A DNA stretch of 64,000 nucleotides from Labilithrix sp. (GTDB lineage: Bacteria > Myxococcota_A > Polyangia > Polyangiales > Polyangiaceae), in contig JAHBWE010000001.1 in the NCBI GenBank assembly GCA_019637155.1, forward strand, positions 310,001 to 374,000. The letters are read 5' to 3'. A program made the translations under genes and the position numbers. Below are positions 1 to 8,469 of this stretch, piece after piece; position 1 is the first letter of the stretch; every line of letters starts with the position of its first letter. The notes beneath the pieces were generated by a model that did no database searches, was not told where the DNA came from, and saw only the letters and a list, made by a program, of their open reading frames with translations.

Positions 1-453
1 GACGTGGCTCCAGCGGCCGTGCGGCGCGAAGATGGTGGCGTTCAGCTGCCCCATCGCGCGCCCGCCTTCGAACCAGTAGCGCGTCCGCAGCCCGTCGAAG
101 CTCGCGTCGGACGAGAGGTTCGGTTCGACGACGCTGACGTCCGGCCCGTCGACGAACCCGTTCGTGAAGAACCCCGACATCGCGAAGGTGACGGGGCCCT
201 GCTGAAGGCGCCGCGTCACCTCGATCACCGCGCCCGGCACGCCGTCGTGCACCGTGAAGGCGCGCGGCTGCACCGTCGCGACGCCGTCGACCCCGAGCAC
301 CGGCACCGGCACGAAGCCGACGTAGGAGTAGCCGCGGCCCTCGATCAGCGCCGCGCGCTCGGCGCGATCGTCGTATCCCTCGCTCGCTTCGTCGCCGGAC
401 CCGCACGCCGCGACGAGAGCGGCGGCGAGCACGGCCTTCACTTTGGCGCTCAT
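1..453 (-). CDS. Exported lipoprotein, partial (C-terminus outside window)
   Basis: The reverse strand reads open from an ATG at 453 to the window edge, giving the first 151 residues. The N-terminus is a lipoprotein signal (basic start, hydrophobic core, lipobox ending ALVAAC with Cys at 17) followed by a Gly/Ser/Asp linker. The rest is rich in Val, Gly and aromatic residues and looks like a beta-structured periplasmic domain, but I do not recognise the family. The start is supported by an AAGGTGAG Shine-Dalgarno sequence. It begins 10 bp after the stop of the hydrolase/synthetase gene upstream on the same strand, so the two are probably one transcript. Confidence 0.7.
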   Translation of the reverse strand, partial: MSAKVKAVLAAALVAACGSGDEASEGYDDRAERAALIEGRGYSYVGFVPVPVLGVDGVATVQPRAFTVHDGVPGAVIEVTRRLQQGPVTFAMSGFFTNGFVDGPDVSVVEPNLSSDASFDGLRTRYWFEGGRAMGQLNATIFAPHGRWSHV

Positions 454-463
454 CGCTCACCTT

Positions 464-3205
464 CTATCGTGGCGCGACGCGCGGCGGAAGCACGCGGAAC
501 CCCTCCGTCAGCTGGATCTCCGGGACGCGGCCGGCGTGGACGGGGAGGTCGCCGAGCGCGGCGAGGAGGCGCTCCGGCGCGATCGCCTCGCGCGCGACGT
601 AGCCCGCGTGGACGCGGCCGCCGCTCTCCCACGCCGCCGCGAGCTGGACCTCCGGGAGCGTGTAGAGTGCATCTTCCACGCGGCGGAGGCTCACGCCGCC
701 GACGAAGCGCGAGAGCGCGTCGACGAACCAGAGCTTGCCGGTCGCGTCGCGCTCGAGCACGTCGTTCGTCACGAGCCACGTGCCGCCGTCGGCGAACGCG
801 TTCGCGATCGCGCCGGGGAGGATCTCGTCGGGCTCGACCTTCACCGCGAGGAGCCCCGCCTCCTCCGCGCCCGCGTGGACGAGGTGTCCCGCGCCGTCGC
901 GCACGACCTGCCGCGTCTCCGGATCGAACGCGACGAGGGTGACCTCCGCGCTGCCGGGGAGGACCGAGCCGAGCGAGCCCGGCGCGTCGCCGGAGGCGTC
1001 GGCGAGGATCGCGCGGTGCGCGGTGCCGGCGTAGAACTCGATCGTGTCGACGCCGAAGCGCTCGCGGAGCCGCGTCGCGAGCGCGGGCCGCATGCCGCTC
1101 CCGGCGAAGAGCCGGACCGGGAGGTGACGATCGGCGCGCTCCTCGAGGAGCGGGCGGAGCATCTCTCCTGTGTAGAATACAATCGTCGCCCCGGCGTGCC
1201 GGATCGCGGCGACGAGCGCGCCCGCGTAGTCCTTGCGCGGCATCTCCACGAGCGCGAGGCGCGCGCCGCCCGCGAGCGCGGCGCCGGCGCTGACGAGGAG
1301 GCCGGTCGGGTGATGGAGCGGCACCGCGCACAGCACCGTGTCGGCGGGCTCCACCGTGCACACCGCCGCCGCGCCGATCGCGGAGAGCGCCCAGCGGTGG
1401 TTGGTGACCGGCACCGCGCGGAGCGCGCCGTCCTGCTCCGAGGGGCGGAGGAGGATCATCGCGAGGTCGCGCGCGGCGCCTTCGTCCGCGTGCTCGAGCG
1501 CGATCTCCGTCACGTCGACCGCCTCCATGTCGAAGGCGCCGTCGATCGCGCGCTTGCTGCCGCCGCCGAGGACGAGCGCGCCCGGGATCCCGACGTGCTC
1601 GGGATCGACGACGATGCGGTCGACGCCCGCGTCGCGGAACGCGTCCTCGACGCCCTCGCGCGGCGCGTCCGGCGGCGCGATGACCGCGATCGCGCCGATG
1701 CGTCCGAGGGCGGTCGCGGTCGAGAGGAGGCTCGGCCGGCTGTGCATCCAGACGCCGACCTTCTCGCCCGGCCGTACGCCGACGAAGGTGAGGCCGCGCG
1801 CGACGTTGCTCACGCGCGTGTCCGCGTCGCGGAACGAGAACGCGCGCCCGCGCCAGAGGAAGAACGTCGCGTCCGGCGTCTCCTTCGCGCGGCGGGCGAG
1901 CTCGCGGCTCGCGCTGATCTTCGTCTCCGGCTCGATGCTCGCGAGGCGGCGGAGGCGCGGCTCCTGCCAGCGCACGGTGTCCACCGTCGCGTTCGCGCTC
2001 GCGACGACCTCACCGAGCTTGCGCCACGCGTCCTTGACCGTGCGCGCCGCGACGTCGAACGCGAGGTCGAGCTCGAGGTCGAGGTCGCCGCCCGGCTCGT
2101 CGTCGTCGTCGTCGAGCTCGCGCGTCGACGCCGCCGGCGGGAGCGACGCGTCGTTCTTGATCCACTCCGCCACCGCGGGCCACGTCTCCGCCATCGCGGA
2201 GCCGCCGACGACGATGCCGAAGTGTCCGCCGCGCACGGTCATGAAGTGGACGTCCGCGTCGGGCGCGGCCTTCGCGATCGCGCGCACGGTGGCGGGGCGC
2301 GCGATCTCGTCGGAGCTCCCGACGAAGGCGAGGATCGGGAGCGCGAGGTCGGCGAGCGACACGGTGCGGCCGTCGATGACGAAGCCGCCCGACATCATGC
2401 GGTTGTGGACGACGAACTCGTCGACGAAGGCGCGGAACGCGGGGCCGGGCCACGCGACGAAGCCGCCGCCGCCGAGGAAGCGCCGCCGCGCCTCGCGCTT
2501 CACCATCCGATCGCGATCGTGGAGCGAGCGCAAGAAATCGATGCGCTGCTCGAGCTCCTTGCGCGTGCTCACGATCTTGAACGCGGTGCTGGTGAGCTTC
2601 CCCGGCAGGCCCTCCATCCGCTCGAAGAGCGCGCTCGCGAGCGGATGCATCGTCTTCGCGAAGTGGCCGGCGAGGTCGCTCCGCACCGCGCGCAGGTTCT
2701 TGTGGATGTCGACCGGGCTCCCGAACGTGACGACGGAGCGGATCCCTTCGCCGCGGAGGAACGCGGCGGTCTGGTACGCGAACATGCCGCCCTGCGAGTA
2801 CCCGCAGAGGTGCACGTCTTTGCCGGTGACGGCGCGGACGCGCTCGATCGACGTGACGATCGCGCGGATGTGATCGTCGAGGCTGCGGCTCATCCCGCCG
2901 CGCTCGTGCTCCGGCGCGCCGAAGTCGACGACCCACGGCGAGACGCCGCCGTCGCCGAGGTAGCTCACCGCCGACGTGTCCGGCGCGACGTCGTAGATCT
3001 CGGCCGTGAGCATGAGCGGCGGGACGAGGAGCGCGACGGGCCCGTCGGCCGGGCCGGCGTAGCGCCGGAGCCGGTGGTGCGGGCCGGTGTCGACGATGTC
3101 GAACGTCGCGCTGTAGTCCTCGCCGAGCCGCCCGAACCGCGCGAGCTCGAGGGCGTTCCGCGCGGACGCACGGAGACGCCGAGAGAGGGAAGGACCGCGC
3201 GCCAT
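464..3205 (-). CDS. Alpha/beta-hydrolase (PhaC-like) fused to a degenerate acyl-CoA synthetase domain
   Basis: 913 residues. Residues about 30-350 form an alpha/beta-hydrolase resembling PHA synthase/depolymerase relatives: nucleophile elbow GYSQGG (Ser137), Asp299 in GSSDE and His328 in GGHFG make a complete Ser-Asp-His triad. An acidic linker (about 363-385) leads to an ANL (AMP-binding) domain, about 425-913. That domain has the family's general layout, but its signatures are poor. The Thr/Ser/Gly-rich phosphate loop is replaced around 582-600, the TGD motif reads TND (about 813), and the C-terminal catalytic Lys motif is missing. I infer an active hydrolase with a probably inactive or repurposed synthetase half, perhaps a lipid or acyl-CoA sensor or scaffold. 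In-frame starts at 3229 and 3292 exist. I chose 3205 because the recognisable domain follows it and a TATCGT box lies 9 nt upstream. Confidence 0.8.
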   Translation of the reverse strand: MARGPSLSRRLRASARNALELARFGRLGEDYSATFDIVDTGPHHRLRRYAGPADGPVALLVPPLMLTAEIYDVAPDTSAVSYLGDGGVSPWVVDFGAPEHERGGMSRSLDDHIRAIVTSIERVRAVTGKDVHLCGYSQGGMFAYQTAAFLRGEGIRSVVTFGSPVDIHKNLRAVRSDLAGHFAKTMHPLASALFERMEGLPGKLTSTAFKIVSTRKELEQRIDFLRSLHDRDRMVKREARRRFLGGGGFVAWPGPAFRAFVDEFVVHNRMMSGGFVIDGRTVSLADLALPILAFVGSSDEIARPATVRAIAKAAPDADVHFMTVRGGHFGIVVGGSAMAETWPAVAEWIKNDASLPPAASTRELDDDDDEPGGDLDLELDLAFDVAARTVKDAWRKLGEVVASANATVDTVRWQEPRLRRLASIEPETKISASRELARRAKETPDATFFLWRGRAFSFRDADTRVSNVARGLTFVGVRPGEKVGVWMHSRPSLLSTATALGRIGAIAVIAPPDAPREGVEDAFRDAGVDRIVVDPEHVGIPGALVLGGGSKRAIDGAFDMEAVDVTEIALEHADEGAARDLAMILLRPSEQDGALRAVPVTNHRWALSAIGAAAVCTVEPADTVLCAVPLHHPTGLLVSAGAALAGGARLALVEMPRKDYAGALVAAIRHAGATIVFYTGEMLRPLLEERADRHLPVRLFAGSGMRPALATRLRERFGVDTIEFYAGTAHRAILADASGDAPGSLGSVLPGSAEVTLVAFDPETRQVVRDGAGHLVHAGAEEAGLLAVKVEPDEILPGAIANAFADGGTWLVTNDVLERDATGKLWFVDALSRFVGGVSLRRVEDALYTLPEVQLAAAWESGGRVHAGYVAREAIAPERLLAALGDLPVHAGRVPEIQLTEGFRVLPPRVAPR

Positions 3206-3214
3206 CGGGACGTC

Positions 3215-3220
3215 ACGATA
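3215..3220 (-). promoter_or_regulatory. Possible leaderless -10 box (TATCGT) for hydrolase/synthetase
   Basis: Reverse-strand TATCGT lies 9 nt before the chosen ATG at 3205, with no Shine-Dalgarno sequence between. It is one of a series of similarly placed boxes in this window. Confidence 0.3.
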
Positions 3221-3358
3221 GTCCCACATGTGCTCGGGAGTGCTCCCAATCTCGAAGGGGTGGGGGAGGAAACCCCGCGTGACCTCGTACATCCGGTCGT
3301 GGACGGGCCCGAGTCCTGGAAGATCAAGTGCGCGATCCGTCGCGCCGATGAGGTCGCG

Positions 3359-3907
3359 ATGACCGACGGCGGGACGCTGATCCTCCGCCGCGACTCGCTC
3401 CCGCCGGTCGACGTCGAAGACACGGTGCGGATGCCTTCGCTCGCGCCGTTCGCGATCGACGTCCCCGACGAGGAAGATCGGTTCCCTCCCGCGCGTAACA
3501 GTGATGCGCTGGGGCTCCGCTCGACGCGCGACGTCGAGATCGGCCGCAGCGTCACGCGCAGCTCCTTCCTCGCCGGTCTGTCGGCGGGCCTCACCGCGAT
3601 CTCGCTCGCGTGCGCCCTCGCCTTCGTGTCGTTCACGAGCGACGCGTTCTCCTCGCGCGCGATGCCGCGCAGGGCGCGTACGGTCGCGCACGGAAACGCG
3701 AGCCTGATCGTCATCGCGCCGGAGCTCGCGACGATCAAGGCCGCGCCGAAGAAGCGCGTGAAGAAGGTCCGCGCGGTGGAGTCGCCGGAGTCGCCGGAGA
3801 CCGAGACGGCAGACGCCGAGGACGACGAGCCGGAGGTGCTCCCCGAGGGGCTCAAAAAGAGCGCGCAAGACGCCGCCGGCGCGGAGCGTCCGGTCGACGA
3901 TCCGTAG
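3359..3907 (+). CDS. Single-pass membrane protein of unknown function
   Basis: 182 residues, no family recognised. The N-terminal 65 residues are polar with many Pro and Asp residues. A single hydrophobic segment spans about 70-92. After it come a short basic stretch (KAAPKKRVKKVR, about 128-139) and an acidic tail rich in Glu, Asp and Pro. This suggests a type II membrane protein or an anchored regulator. The ATG is preceded by a weak GAGG 5 nt away. It is divergent from the hydrolase/synthetase gene (153 bp between starts), so the intergenic region probably carries promoters for both. Codon use matches the neighbours. It is assigned as real because the frame has typical third-position GC bias and a well-defined transmembrane segment. 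Confidence 0.65.
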   Translation: MTDGGTLILRRDSLPPVDVEDTVRMPSLAPFAIDVPDEEDRFPPARNSDALGLRSTRDVEIGRSVTRSSFLAGLSAGLTAISLACALAFVSFTSDAFSSRAMPRRARTVAHGNASLIVIAPELATIKAAPKKRVKKVRAVESPESPETETADAEDDEPEVLPEGLKKSAQDAAGAERPVDDP

Positions 3908-3994
3908 CGGCTCCACGCCGCGGTCTCCGAAAAATCGGGCCCGCGCGCCGCACGACTTGCGCGCGGCGCGATCCGATCGTAACTGGCCGTCGTC

Positions 3995-5806
3995 GTGCGG
4001 TTTTCCGTCGTTTGCATCGCCCTCCTCGTCGTCGGTCTCCCGGCCTGCGGCGGCTGCAAGAAGGGGCCGAGCCTCGACGACGAGGACGACGCGTCGATCA
4101 CGGAGACGACGAGCACCGACGAGAGCCCCGGCACGTTGGAGGAGTTCGACGCGGGGACGGGGAAGTCCGACACGCCGCAGGTGGCCGCGCTCGACTTCAC
4201 GACCCCCGTGTTCAACATCACGGAGTGGCCGCCGAGGGATCCGACGAAGGTCGCGAGCGGCGAGCGCGCGAACGCGATGCGCCTCGGTTACCTGCGCCGC
4301 GGCGCGGTCGTCGCGGTGAAGCCGAAGGTCATCAAGAAGAGCAACTGCTCCGAGGGCTGGTACGAGCTCGTGACCGGCGGCTTCGTCTGCGGAAAGTACG
4401 TGACGACGGACCTCGCGTCGAAGGAGCTCGAGAGCGCGCCTCATCCGCCGTCCACCGACGGCCCGCTCCCGTACGAGTACGGCCTCAACCTCACGAACGG
4501 CGCGCCGCTCTACCGCCGCCGTCCGCTCAAGAAGGAGCGGAAGGACCTCGAGAAGGGCCTCGCGATCGGCAAGTCGAAGCGGAAGGCGGACGGCACGATC
4601 GACAACTCCGCCGCGCTCGCCGCCGCCGGCGTCTCGCCGGAGGGCAGCGCGACGCCGTGGTACCTCCAGGACCACAAGGGCCAGCGCCCGCAGGTGAAGA
4701 TCGACGACATCCGCACGAACGAGCAAGGCGGCCTCGTCGTCGTGCGGATGGTGCGCGGCTTCTACCTCTCGCTCGATCGCGAGCTCTCGACGTCGTCGGG
4801 GAAGTTCTGGCGCAACACGGCCGGCTTCCTCGCGCCCTCCGATCACATCCTCGTCCACAAGTCGAAGACGGAGTTCGAGGGCGTTCGCCTCGACGCGGCC
4901 GGCGAGAAGCGCCACCTCCCGCTCGCGTGGATCACGAGCCCGCGCGCGCGCCACTACTTCATCGACGAGGGCGATCCGAACCGCGCCGACGAGAAGGAGG
5001 GCAAGGTCCGCCGCGGCGATCCGGTCGATCGCTTCACGATCCTCCAGCTGACCGGCAAGCGCCGCGTCGTCGGCGACCGCGCCTACTTCGAGACGGAGGA
5101 GGGCTGGTGGATGCGCGACATCGACGGGACCCATACCCGTCCCGGCCCACCGCCGAAGGGCCTCGCGCCGGACGAGAAGTGGATCGACGTGAACCTCTCC
5201 GCGCAGTCGCTCGTCGCGTTCGAGGGCGACAAGCCGGTCTACGCCACGATCGTCTCGACCGGCCGCCACAACGACGAGGACAAGTCGAAGGACCACCGCA
5301 CGGTGCAGGGCGACTTCCGCATCCGCGAGAAGCACATCGCCGCGACGATGGAAGACGATGGCGGCTCCGACGGCGCGTACTCGATCCAGGACGTGCCGTG
5401 GATCATGTACTTCGAGGGCAGCTACGCGCTGCACGGCGCCTTCTGGCACTCGAGGTTCGGGCACGAGAAGAGCCACGGCTGCGTGAACATGACGCCGTTC
5501 GACGCGAAGAACGTCTTCGCCTGGGCGGGCCCCACGCTCCCGGAGGGCTGGCACGGCGTGAGGGCGACGAAGGAGAACGCGGGCACGCGCGTGATCGTCC
5601 ACGAGGACCCGAAGGATCCGCCGAAGCCCGCGGCCGCGGCCTCGGGCTCGTCGTCGTCATCGTCACCGCCGCCGCCCGCGCCGAAGGCCGCCTCGTCGTC
5701 CGCGGCGCCCGCCTCGGCGCCTGCGCCTGCTCCGGCGCCCGCCCCTGCTCCGGCGCCCGCGCCGAAGCCCGCGCCGCCGCCGGACGAAGACGAAGACGAC
5801 GACTGA
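3995..5806 (+). CDS. L,D-transpeptidase (YkuD-domain) lipoprotein
   Basis: 603 residues, GTG start. A lipoprotein signal ends in LPAC (Cys18). Residues about 68-135 resemble an SH3b-type wall-binding module (GYLRRG, then CSEGWYEL and GFVCGKYV). The YkuD catalytic domain occupies about 385-530, with the signature histidine at HGAFWH and SHGCVN carrying the nucleophile Cys496. The family cross-links peptidoglycan 3-3 or attaches proteins to it. The lipid anchor places this one in the envelope. The C-terminal 70 residues are low complexity: a Ser run, then Pro-Ala repeats ending in an acidic tail, probably a flexible spacer. The gene stands alone, followed by a GC-rich hairpin at 5822-5844. Confidence 0.88.
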   Translation: MRFSVVCIALLVVGLPACGGCKKGPSLDDEDDASITETTSTDESPGTLEEFDAGTGKSDTPQVAALDFTTPVFNITEWPPRDPTKVASGERANAMRLGYLRRGAVVAVKPKVIKKSNCSEGWYELVTGGFVCGKYVTTDLASKELESAPHPPSTDGPLPYEYGLNLTNGAPLYRRRPLKKERKDLEKGLAIGKSKRKADGTIDNSAALAAAGVSPEGSATPWYLQDHKGQRPQVKIDDIRTNEQGGLVVVRMVRGFYLSLDRELSTSSGKFWRNTAGFLAPSDHILVHKSKTEFEGVRLDAAGEKRHLPLAWITSPRARHYFIDEGDPNRADEKEGKVRRGDPVDRFTILQLTGKRRVVGDRAYFETEEGWWMRDIDGTHTRPGPPPKGLAPDEKWIDVNLSAQSLVAFEGDKPVYATIVSTGRHNDEDKSKDHRTVQGDFRIREKHIAATMEDDGGSDGAYSIQDVPWIMYFEGSYALHGAFWHSRFGHEKSHGCVNMTPFDAKNVFAWAGPTLPEGWHGVRATKENAGTRVIVHEDPKDPPKPAAAASGSSSSSSPPPPAPKAASSSAAPASAPAPAPAPAPAPAPAPKPAPPPDEDEDDD

Positions 5807-5821
5807 TCCGGCCTGAGCCGT

Positions 5822-5844
5822 CCGCGCCCCACCGAAGGGCGCGG
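5822..5844 (+). terminator. GC hairpin after the L,D-transpeptidase gene
   Basis: Perfect 8-bp arms CCGCGCCC/GGGCGCGG around a 7-nt loop, 15 nt after the stop. No T-run follows, so it may stabilise the 3' end or act as an imperfect terminator. Confidence 0.35.
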
Positions 5845-5913
5845 TCACGCTCGAGTTGCGCAAGCCCGCGCGCGAATTTGTGGGCTTTGGCCCTCCCGCC
5901 GGCGGCCCGTAAC

Positions 5914-7269
5914 ATGAAGAGAACGTTGATGATGCGCTCGCTTCTCTTCGTCGTCGCCGCCGCGGCGATCGCCGCCTGCTCCTCCACCTCCGACGCGCCG
6001 GACACGACCGACGCGAGCGCGGTGACGAACGAGCCGACCGCGTCGTCGTCCTCCTCTTCCTCTTCGAGCGGCGCCCCCGACGACGACGACGACCCGCCGA
6101 AGCCGCGCTTCGTCGATACATGCACTCTGCAAGAATCCTGCGGACCGGCGACCGCGGCGGAGCGCTCGGGCCTCGCCGAGGTCGAGCGCTGCGGCTTCTC
6201 GCTCGAGGAGAGCGAGAACCTCGGGGCGACGCCGGAGCTCGTGAGCGCGCTCGCGGGTCTCACGACGCCGGTCTCGGTGCAGGACGTCCTCGCCGACGCG
6301 AACCGCGTCGCGACGAAGACGAACACGGTGCCGGGCGGCCCGGCCGGCGTGCAGTACGCGTTCGAGTGGCAAGGCGACGACGACGCCTCGATCGCGTGGA
6401 CGCCGCAGGGCATCACCGGCACCGCCGACGCGACGGACACGGGCAAGGTCGGCCAGCGGAGCGCGGTGCTCGTCAGCTTCTACGATCACCCGGTCCCGAG
6501 CTCGGGCGAGGAGAACCGCGGCGTACGCATCGCGTTCGTCGACACGACGACGGCGGTCGCGCCGAAGTACCGCTTCGTCCTCCTCGTCGCGCCGAAGGGG
6601 ACGCGCGAGGCGCCGAGCTTCGACCCGATCAAGATCCACGCGGGCGGCATCGTCTGGTACCGCGACTACCTCTACGTCGCCGACACCACGCGCGGCTTCC
6701 GCGTCTTCGACATGCGCCACCTGCTCCGCGTCGCGGTCGACCCCGGCATGTTCGGTTGCACGAACGGCACGTGCCGCGCGGGCACGTACAAGTACGTGCT
6801 CCCGCAGATCGGCAGCTACGCGGTGAAGTCGAGCTGCAAGCCGATCTTCTCGTGGGTCTCGCTCGATCGAAAGAGCGATCCGCCGAGCCTCGTCTCGGGC
6901 GAGTACTGCAGCGGCGAGGCGTGCGCGGGCCCGCTCGCGGGTCGCATCTTCCGCTGGCCGCTCGACGCGGCGACGGGCCTCCTCCGCAGCAAGGTCACGT
7001 TCCCGACGGAGGCGTACCTGATGAGCCACCGCCAGGTGCAAGGCGGCGCCTTCATCGACGGCGTCGCGTACCTCTCGTCGAGCGCCCCCACCAACGACGG
7101 CGGCGATCTCTACCGCGTCACGAAGGGCAAGAGCGCGACCTCGAAGTGGGGCAACAACCCGGAGGACCTGATGGTCGACGCCGCCAACGGCTGGCTCTGG
7201 AGCCTCACCGAAAAAGCGGAGACCCGCTCCGTCTTCGCGGTGAAGCTCACGAGCTACCCGCCCCCCTGA
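5914..7269 (+). CDS. Large lipoprotein, possible beta-propeller-like domain
   Basis: 451 residues. The signal peptide ends in the lipobox AIAAC (Cys22), followed by a Ser/Thr/Asp-rich linker with runs of Ser and Asp (about 30-65). The folded part (about 70-451) is rich in WxxG- and Y-containing strands, such as IVWYRDYLYVAD and GRIFRWPLD. It has several cysteines in pairs that could form disulphides (for example CTNGTC and CSGEAC). Such motifs recall blade repeats of propeller proteins, but I cannot assign a Pfam family. ATGs at 5929 and 5932 are alternative starts and would still give a complete signal peptide. No clear Shine-Dalgarno sequence. The surface location is inferred from the lipobox only. 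Confidence 0.78.
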   Translation: MKRTLMMRSLLFVVAAAAIAACSSTSDAPDTTDASAVTNEPTASSSSSSSSSGAPDDDDDPPKPRFVDTCTLQESCGPATAAERSGLAEVERCGFSLEESENLGATPELVSALAGLTTPVSVQDVLADANRVATKTNTVPGGPAGVQYAFEWQGDDDASIAWTPQGITGTADATDTGKVGQRSAVLVSFYDHPVPSSGEENRGVRIAFVDTTTAVAPKYRFVLLVAPKGTREAPSFDPIKIHAGGIVWYRDYLYVADTTRGFRVFDMRHLLRVAVDPGMFGCTNGTCRAGTYKYVLPQIGSYAVKSSCKPIFSWVSLDRKSDPPSLVSGEYCSGEACAGPLAGRIFRWPLDAATGLLRSKVTFPTEAYLMSHRQVQGGAFIDGVAYLSSSAPTNDGGDLYRVTKGKSATSKWGNNPEDLMVDAANGWLWSLTEKAETRSVFAVKLTSYPPP

Positions 7270-7382
7270 TCGCCGCCCCCGAGCCCCCGGCCCTCCGCTC
7301 ACATTTTTTGATATGGGCCTCGCACGAAGCACCGGCCGTTCGCTACGCCTTCGGTCTGGAGCCGCCCCCCATCACTGCCAGT

Positions 7383-7424
7383 CTGTCATCCTGCTGAGAG
7401 CCGCCACGCGCGCGAAGGATCCAG
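7383..7424. repeat. Degenerate TGTCATCCTG / AAGGATC intergenic repeat
   Basis: CTGTCATCCTG and CGAAGGATCCAG bracket a GC-rich centre. The pattern resembles the widespread bacterial intergenic repeat with TGTCATCCTGAG and GCGAAGGATCT ends. Only one copy is visible in this window, so the assignment rests on resemblance. Confidence 0.3.
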
Positions 7425-7872
7425 CTCGCGCACACCAGTCATCTCGCTCACTCACGGAGTCGCCGCGTTTCGGTCCGGCCCCGTTGTCCGCTCTCGTTGT
7501 CGCCGCATTTGTCCGGATTGTCGTCCCGCGCGTCCGGCGTCGGGAGCGTCTTGTGGTGTCGAGCTCATCTTGCGCGACCCCGGCGCGCGAGCGTGCGCTT
7601 CACCTTGCGTGTCGGCGCGGCGTTGAGGACGGATCGTCTCGGATCGCCGGTTCGAGCTGCGCGGTCCGCGGGCGATCCGTGTCGTGTGGGCGAGCGCGAG
7701 GGCGACGCGCGAATTCGCGGCTGCTCCGCGTGCAACCCGGCTCGAGGGCGTTCGGCACGGCGCGAGCAACGGCTCATCGTCGACGAACATCGATGGCGCG
7801 AGGTGCGTCTCTCACCGCTCCCCCCTCCCCCTCGGCGCTCCTCACGCTTCGATGCACGTCGTTCCCAATAAG

Positions 7873-7906
7873 AAGCCGTATCGCGATGGTCGCGATACGG
7901 CTTTTT
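7873..7906 (+). terminator. Strong intrinsic terminator
   Basis: A perfect 14-bp stem (AAGCCGTATCGCGA and its complement) with a 3-nt TGG loop ends in a run of five T residues. It is oriented to stop forward-strand transcription. The nearest forward gene ends about 600 bp upstream, so it terminates either a long 3' UTR or an unannotated RNA. Confidence 0.85.
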
Positions 7907-8049
7907 CCTAATTACCCAACGAATCGTTTGAGGAGCGAAATGCATCTGGTTGGGACGAGCGCTCGTTGAGGCGCATGCCCCTCCGACGACCCGGCCCCGC
8001 GCGTCGGGGCTCGTTGGCCTTGTGCTCGTTGCGGTGGCGGGGCGCGAGC

Positions 8050-8376
8050 TTATTCGCGGTTGGTGGGGATGCCTTCGACTTCGGTTGGGTCGATGCCCCA
8101 GGTGCGGATGGGCATCGGTTCTTCGTCGTCGATCGTCTCCTCTGGTGCAGGACCGGCGGAGAGGGAGGCTTCCTTGGGCGCGACGACGATGGTGGCGCTC
8201 GTCAGCGTGGTCGTCCCGACGGCGACGTCGTCGCTCAGGAGCGCGCGCGAGGTCGCGTCGTCCATCGCGACGGACATGTGCGGAGCGATCGGCGCCTTCG
8301 CGGCGGCTTTCTCGCCGGCGCATCCGCCGAGGAAAGCCACCGCCACGAGGACCAAAGCCGAGCTGACGTGCCGCAT
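8050..8376 (-). CDS. Small lipoprotein of unknown function
   Basis: 108 residues. The signal peptide ends in the lipobox FLGGC (Cys19). The mature part is Ala/Pro/Thr-rich and acidic, with no recognised domain, ending in a short charged tail. No Shine-Dalgarno sequence is visible. A TACCTG box ends 7 nt before the ATG, suggesting a leaderless transcript. The next gene on this strand, 93 bp upstream, has its own TACTCT box, so the two are probably transcribed separately. Confidence 0.65.
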   Translation of the reverse strand: MRHVSSALVLVAVAFLGGCAGEKAAAKAPIAPHMSVAMDDATSRALLSDDVAVGTTTLTSATIVVAPKEASLSAGPAPEETIDDEEPMPIRTWGIDPTEVEGIPTNRE

Positions 8377-8383
8377 GTGGGGT

Positions 8384-8389
8384 CAGGTA
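8384..8389 (-). promoter_or_regulatory. Possible leaderless -10 box (TACCTG)
   Basis: Reverse-strand TACCTG with 7 nt to the ATG at 8376 and no Shine-Dalgarno sequence. Confidence 0.35.
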
Positions 8390-8469
8390 GCACCCACAGG
8401 AGGGTGCGCAACGAAAATGACCTCGCGCAGGGAAGATTGCGCGAGCTGCGTTTCCACTATGGAAATTGC

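Larger units (their letters stand above)
7270..8049. other. 780-bp intergenic region without a convincing gene
   Basis: No frame here shows the strong third-position GC signature of the neighbouring genes. The longest forward frame (7313-7969) translates to Arg/Ser-rich sequence without domain character. The stretch holds a TGTCATCCTG...AAGGATCC half-palindrome (7383-7424) and a near-perfect intrinsic terminator (7873-7906). It could encode a forward-strand untranslated or noncoding RNA ending at that terminator. Confidence 0.6.

Noticed and set aside
443..3907. Very long overlapping frames on both strands, such as 443-3907 forward and the full 464-5602 reverse frame
   Set aside because: High GC removes stops from antisense frames. 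Their translations are Arg/Ala/Asp-rich without domains, and the real genes within them have clear motifs.
3940..3975. GC-rich hairpin before the L,D-transpeptidase gene
   Set aside because: Imperfect arms with an 11-nt loop and no T-run; common by chance in this composition.
7313..7969. 218-codon forward frame in the gene-free stretch
   Set aside because: Arg/Ser-rich translation without hydrophobic core or domain, weak codon bias, and it runs through the intrinsic terminator.
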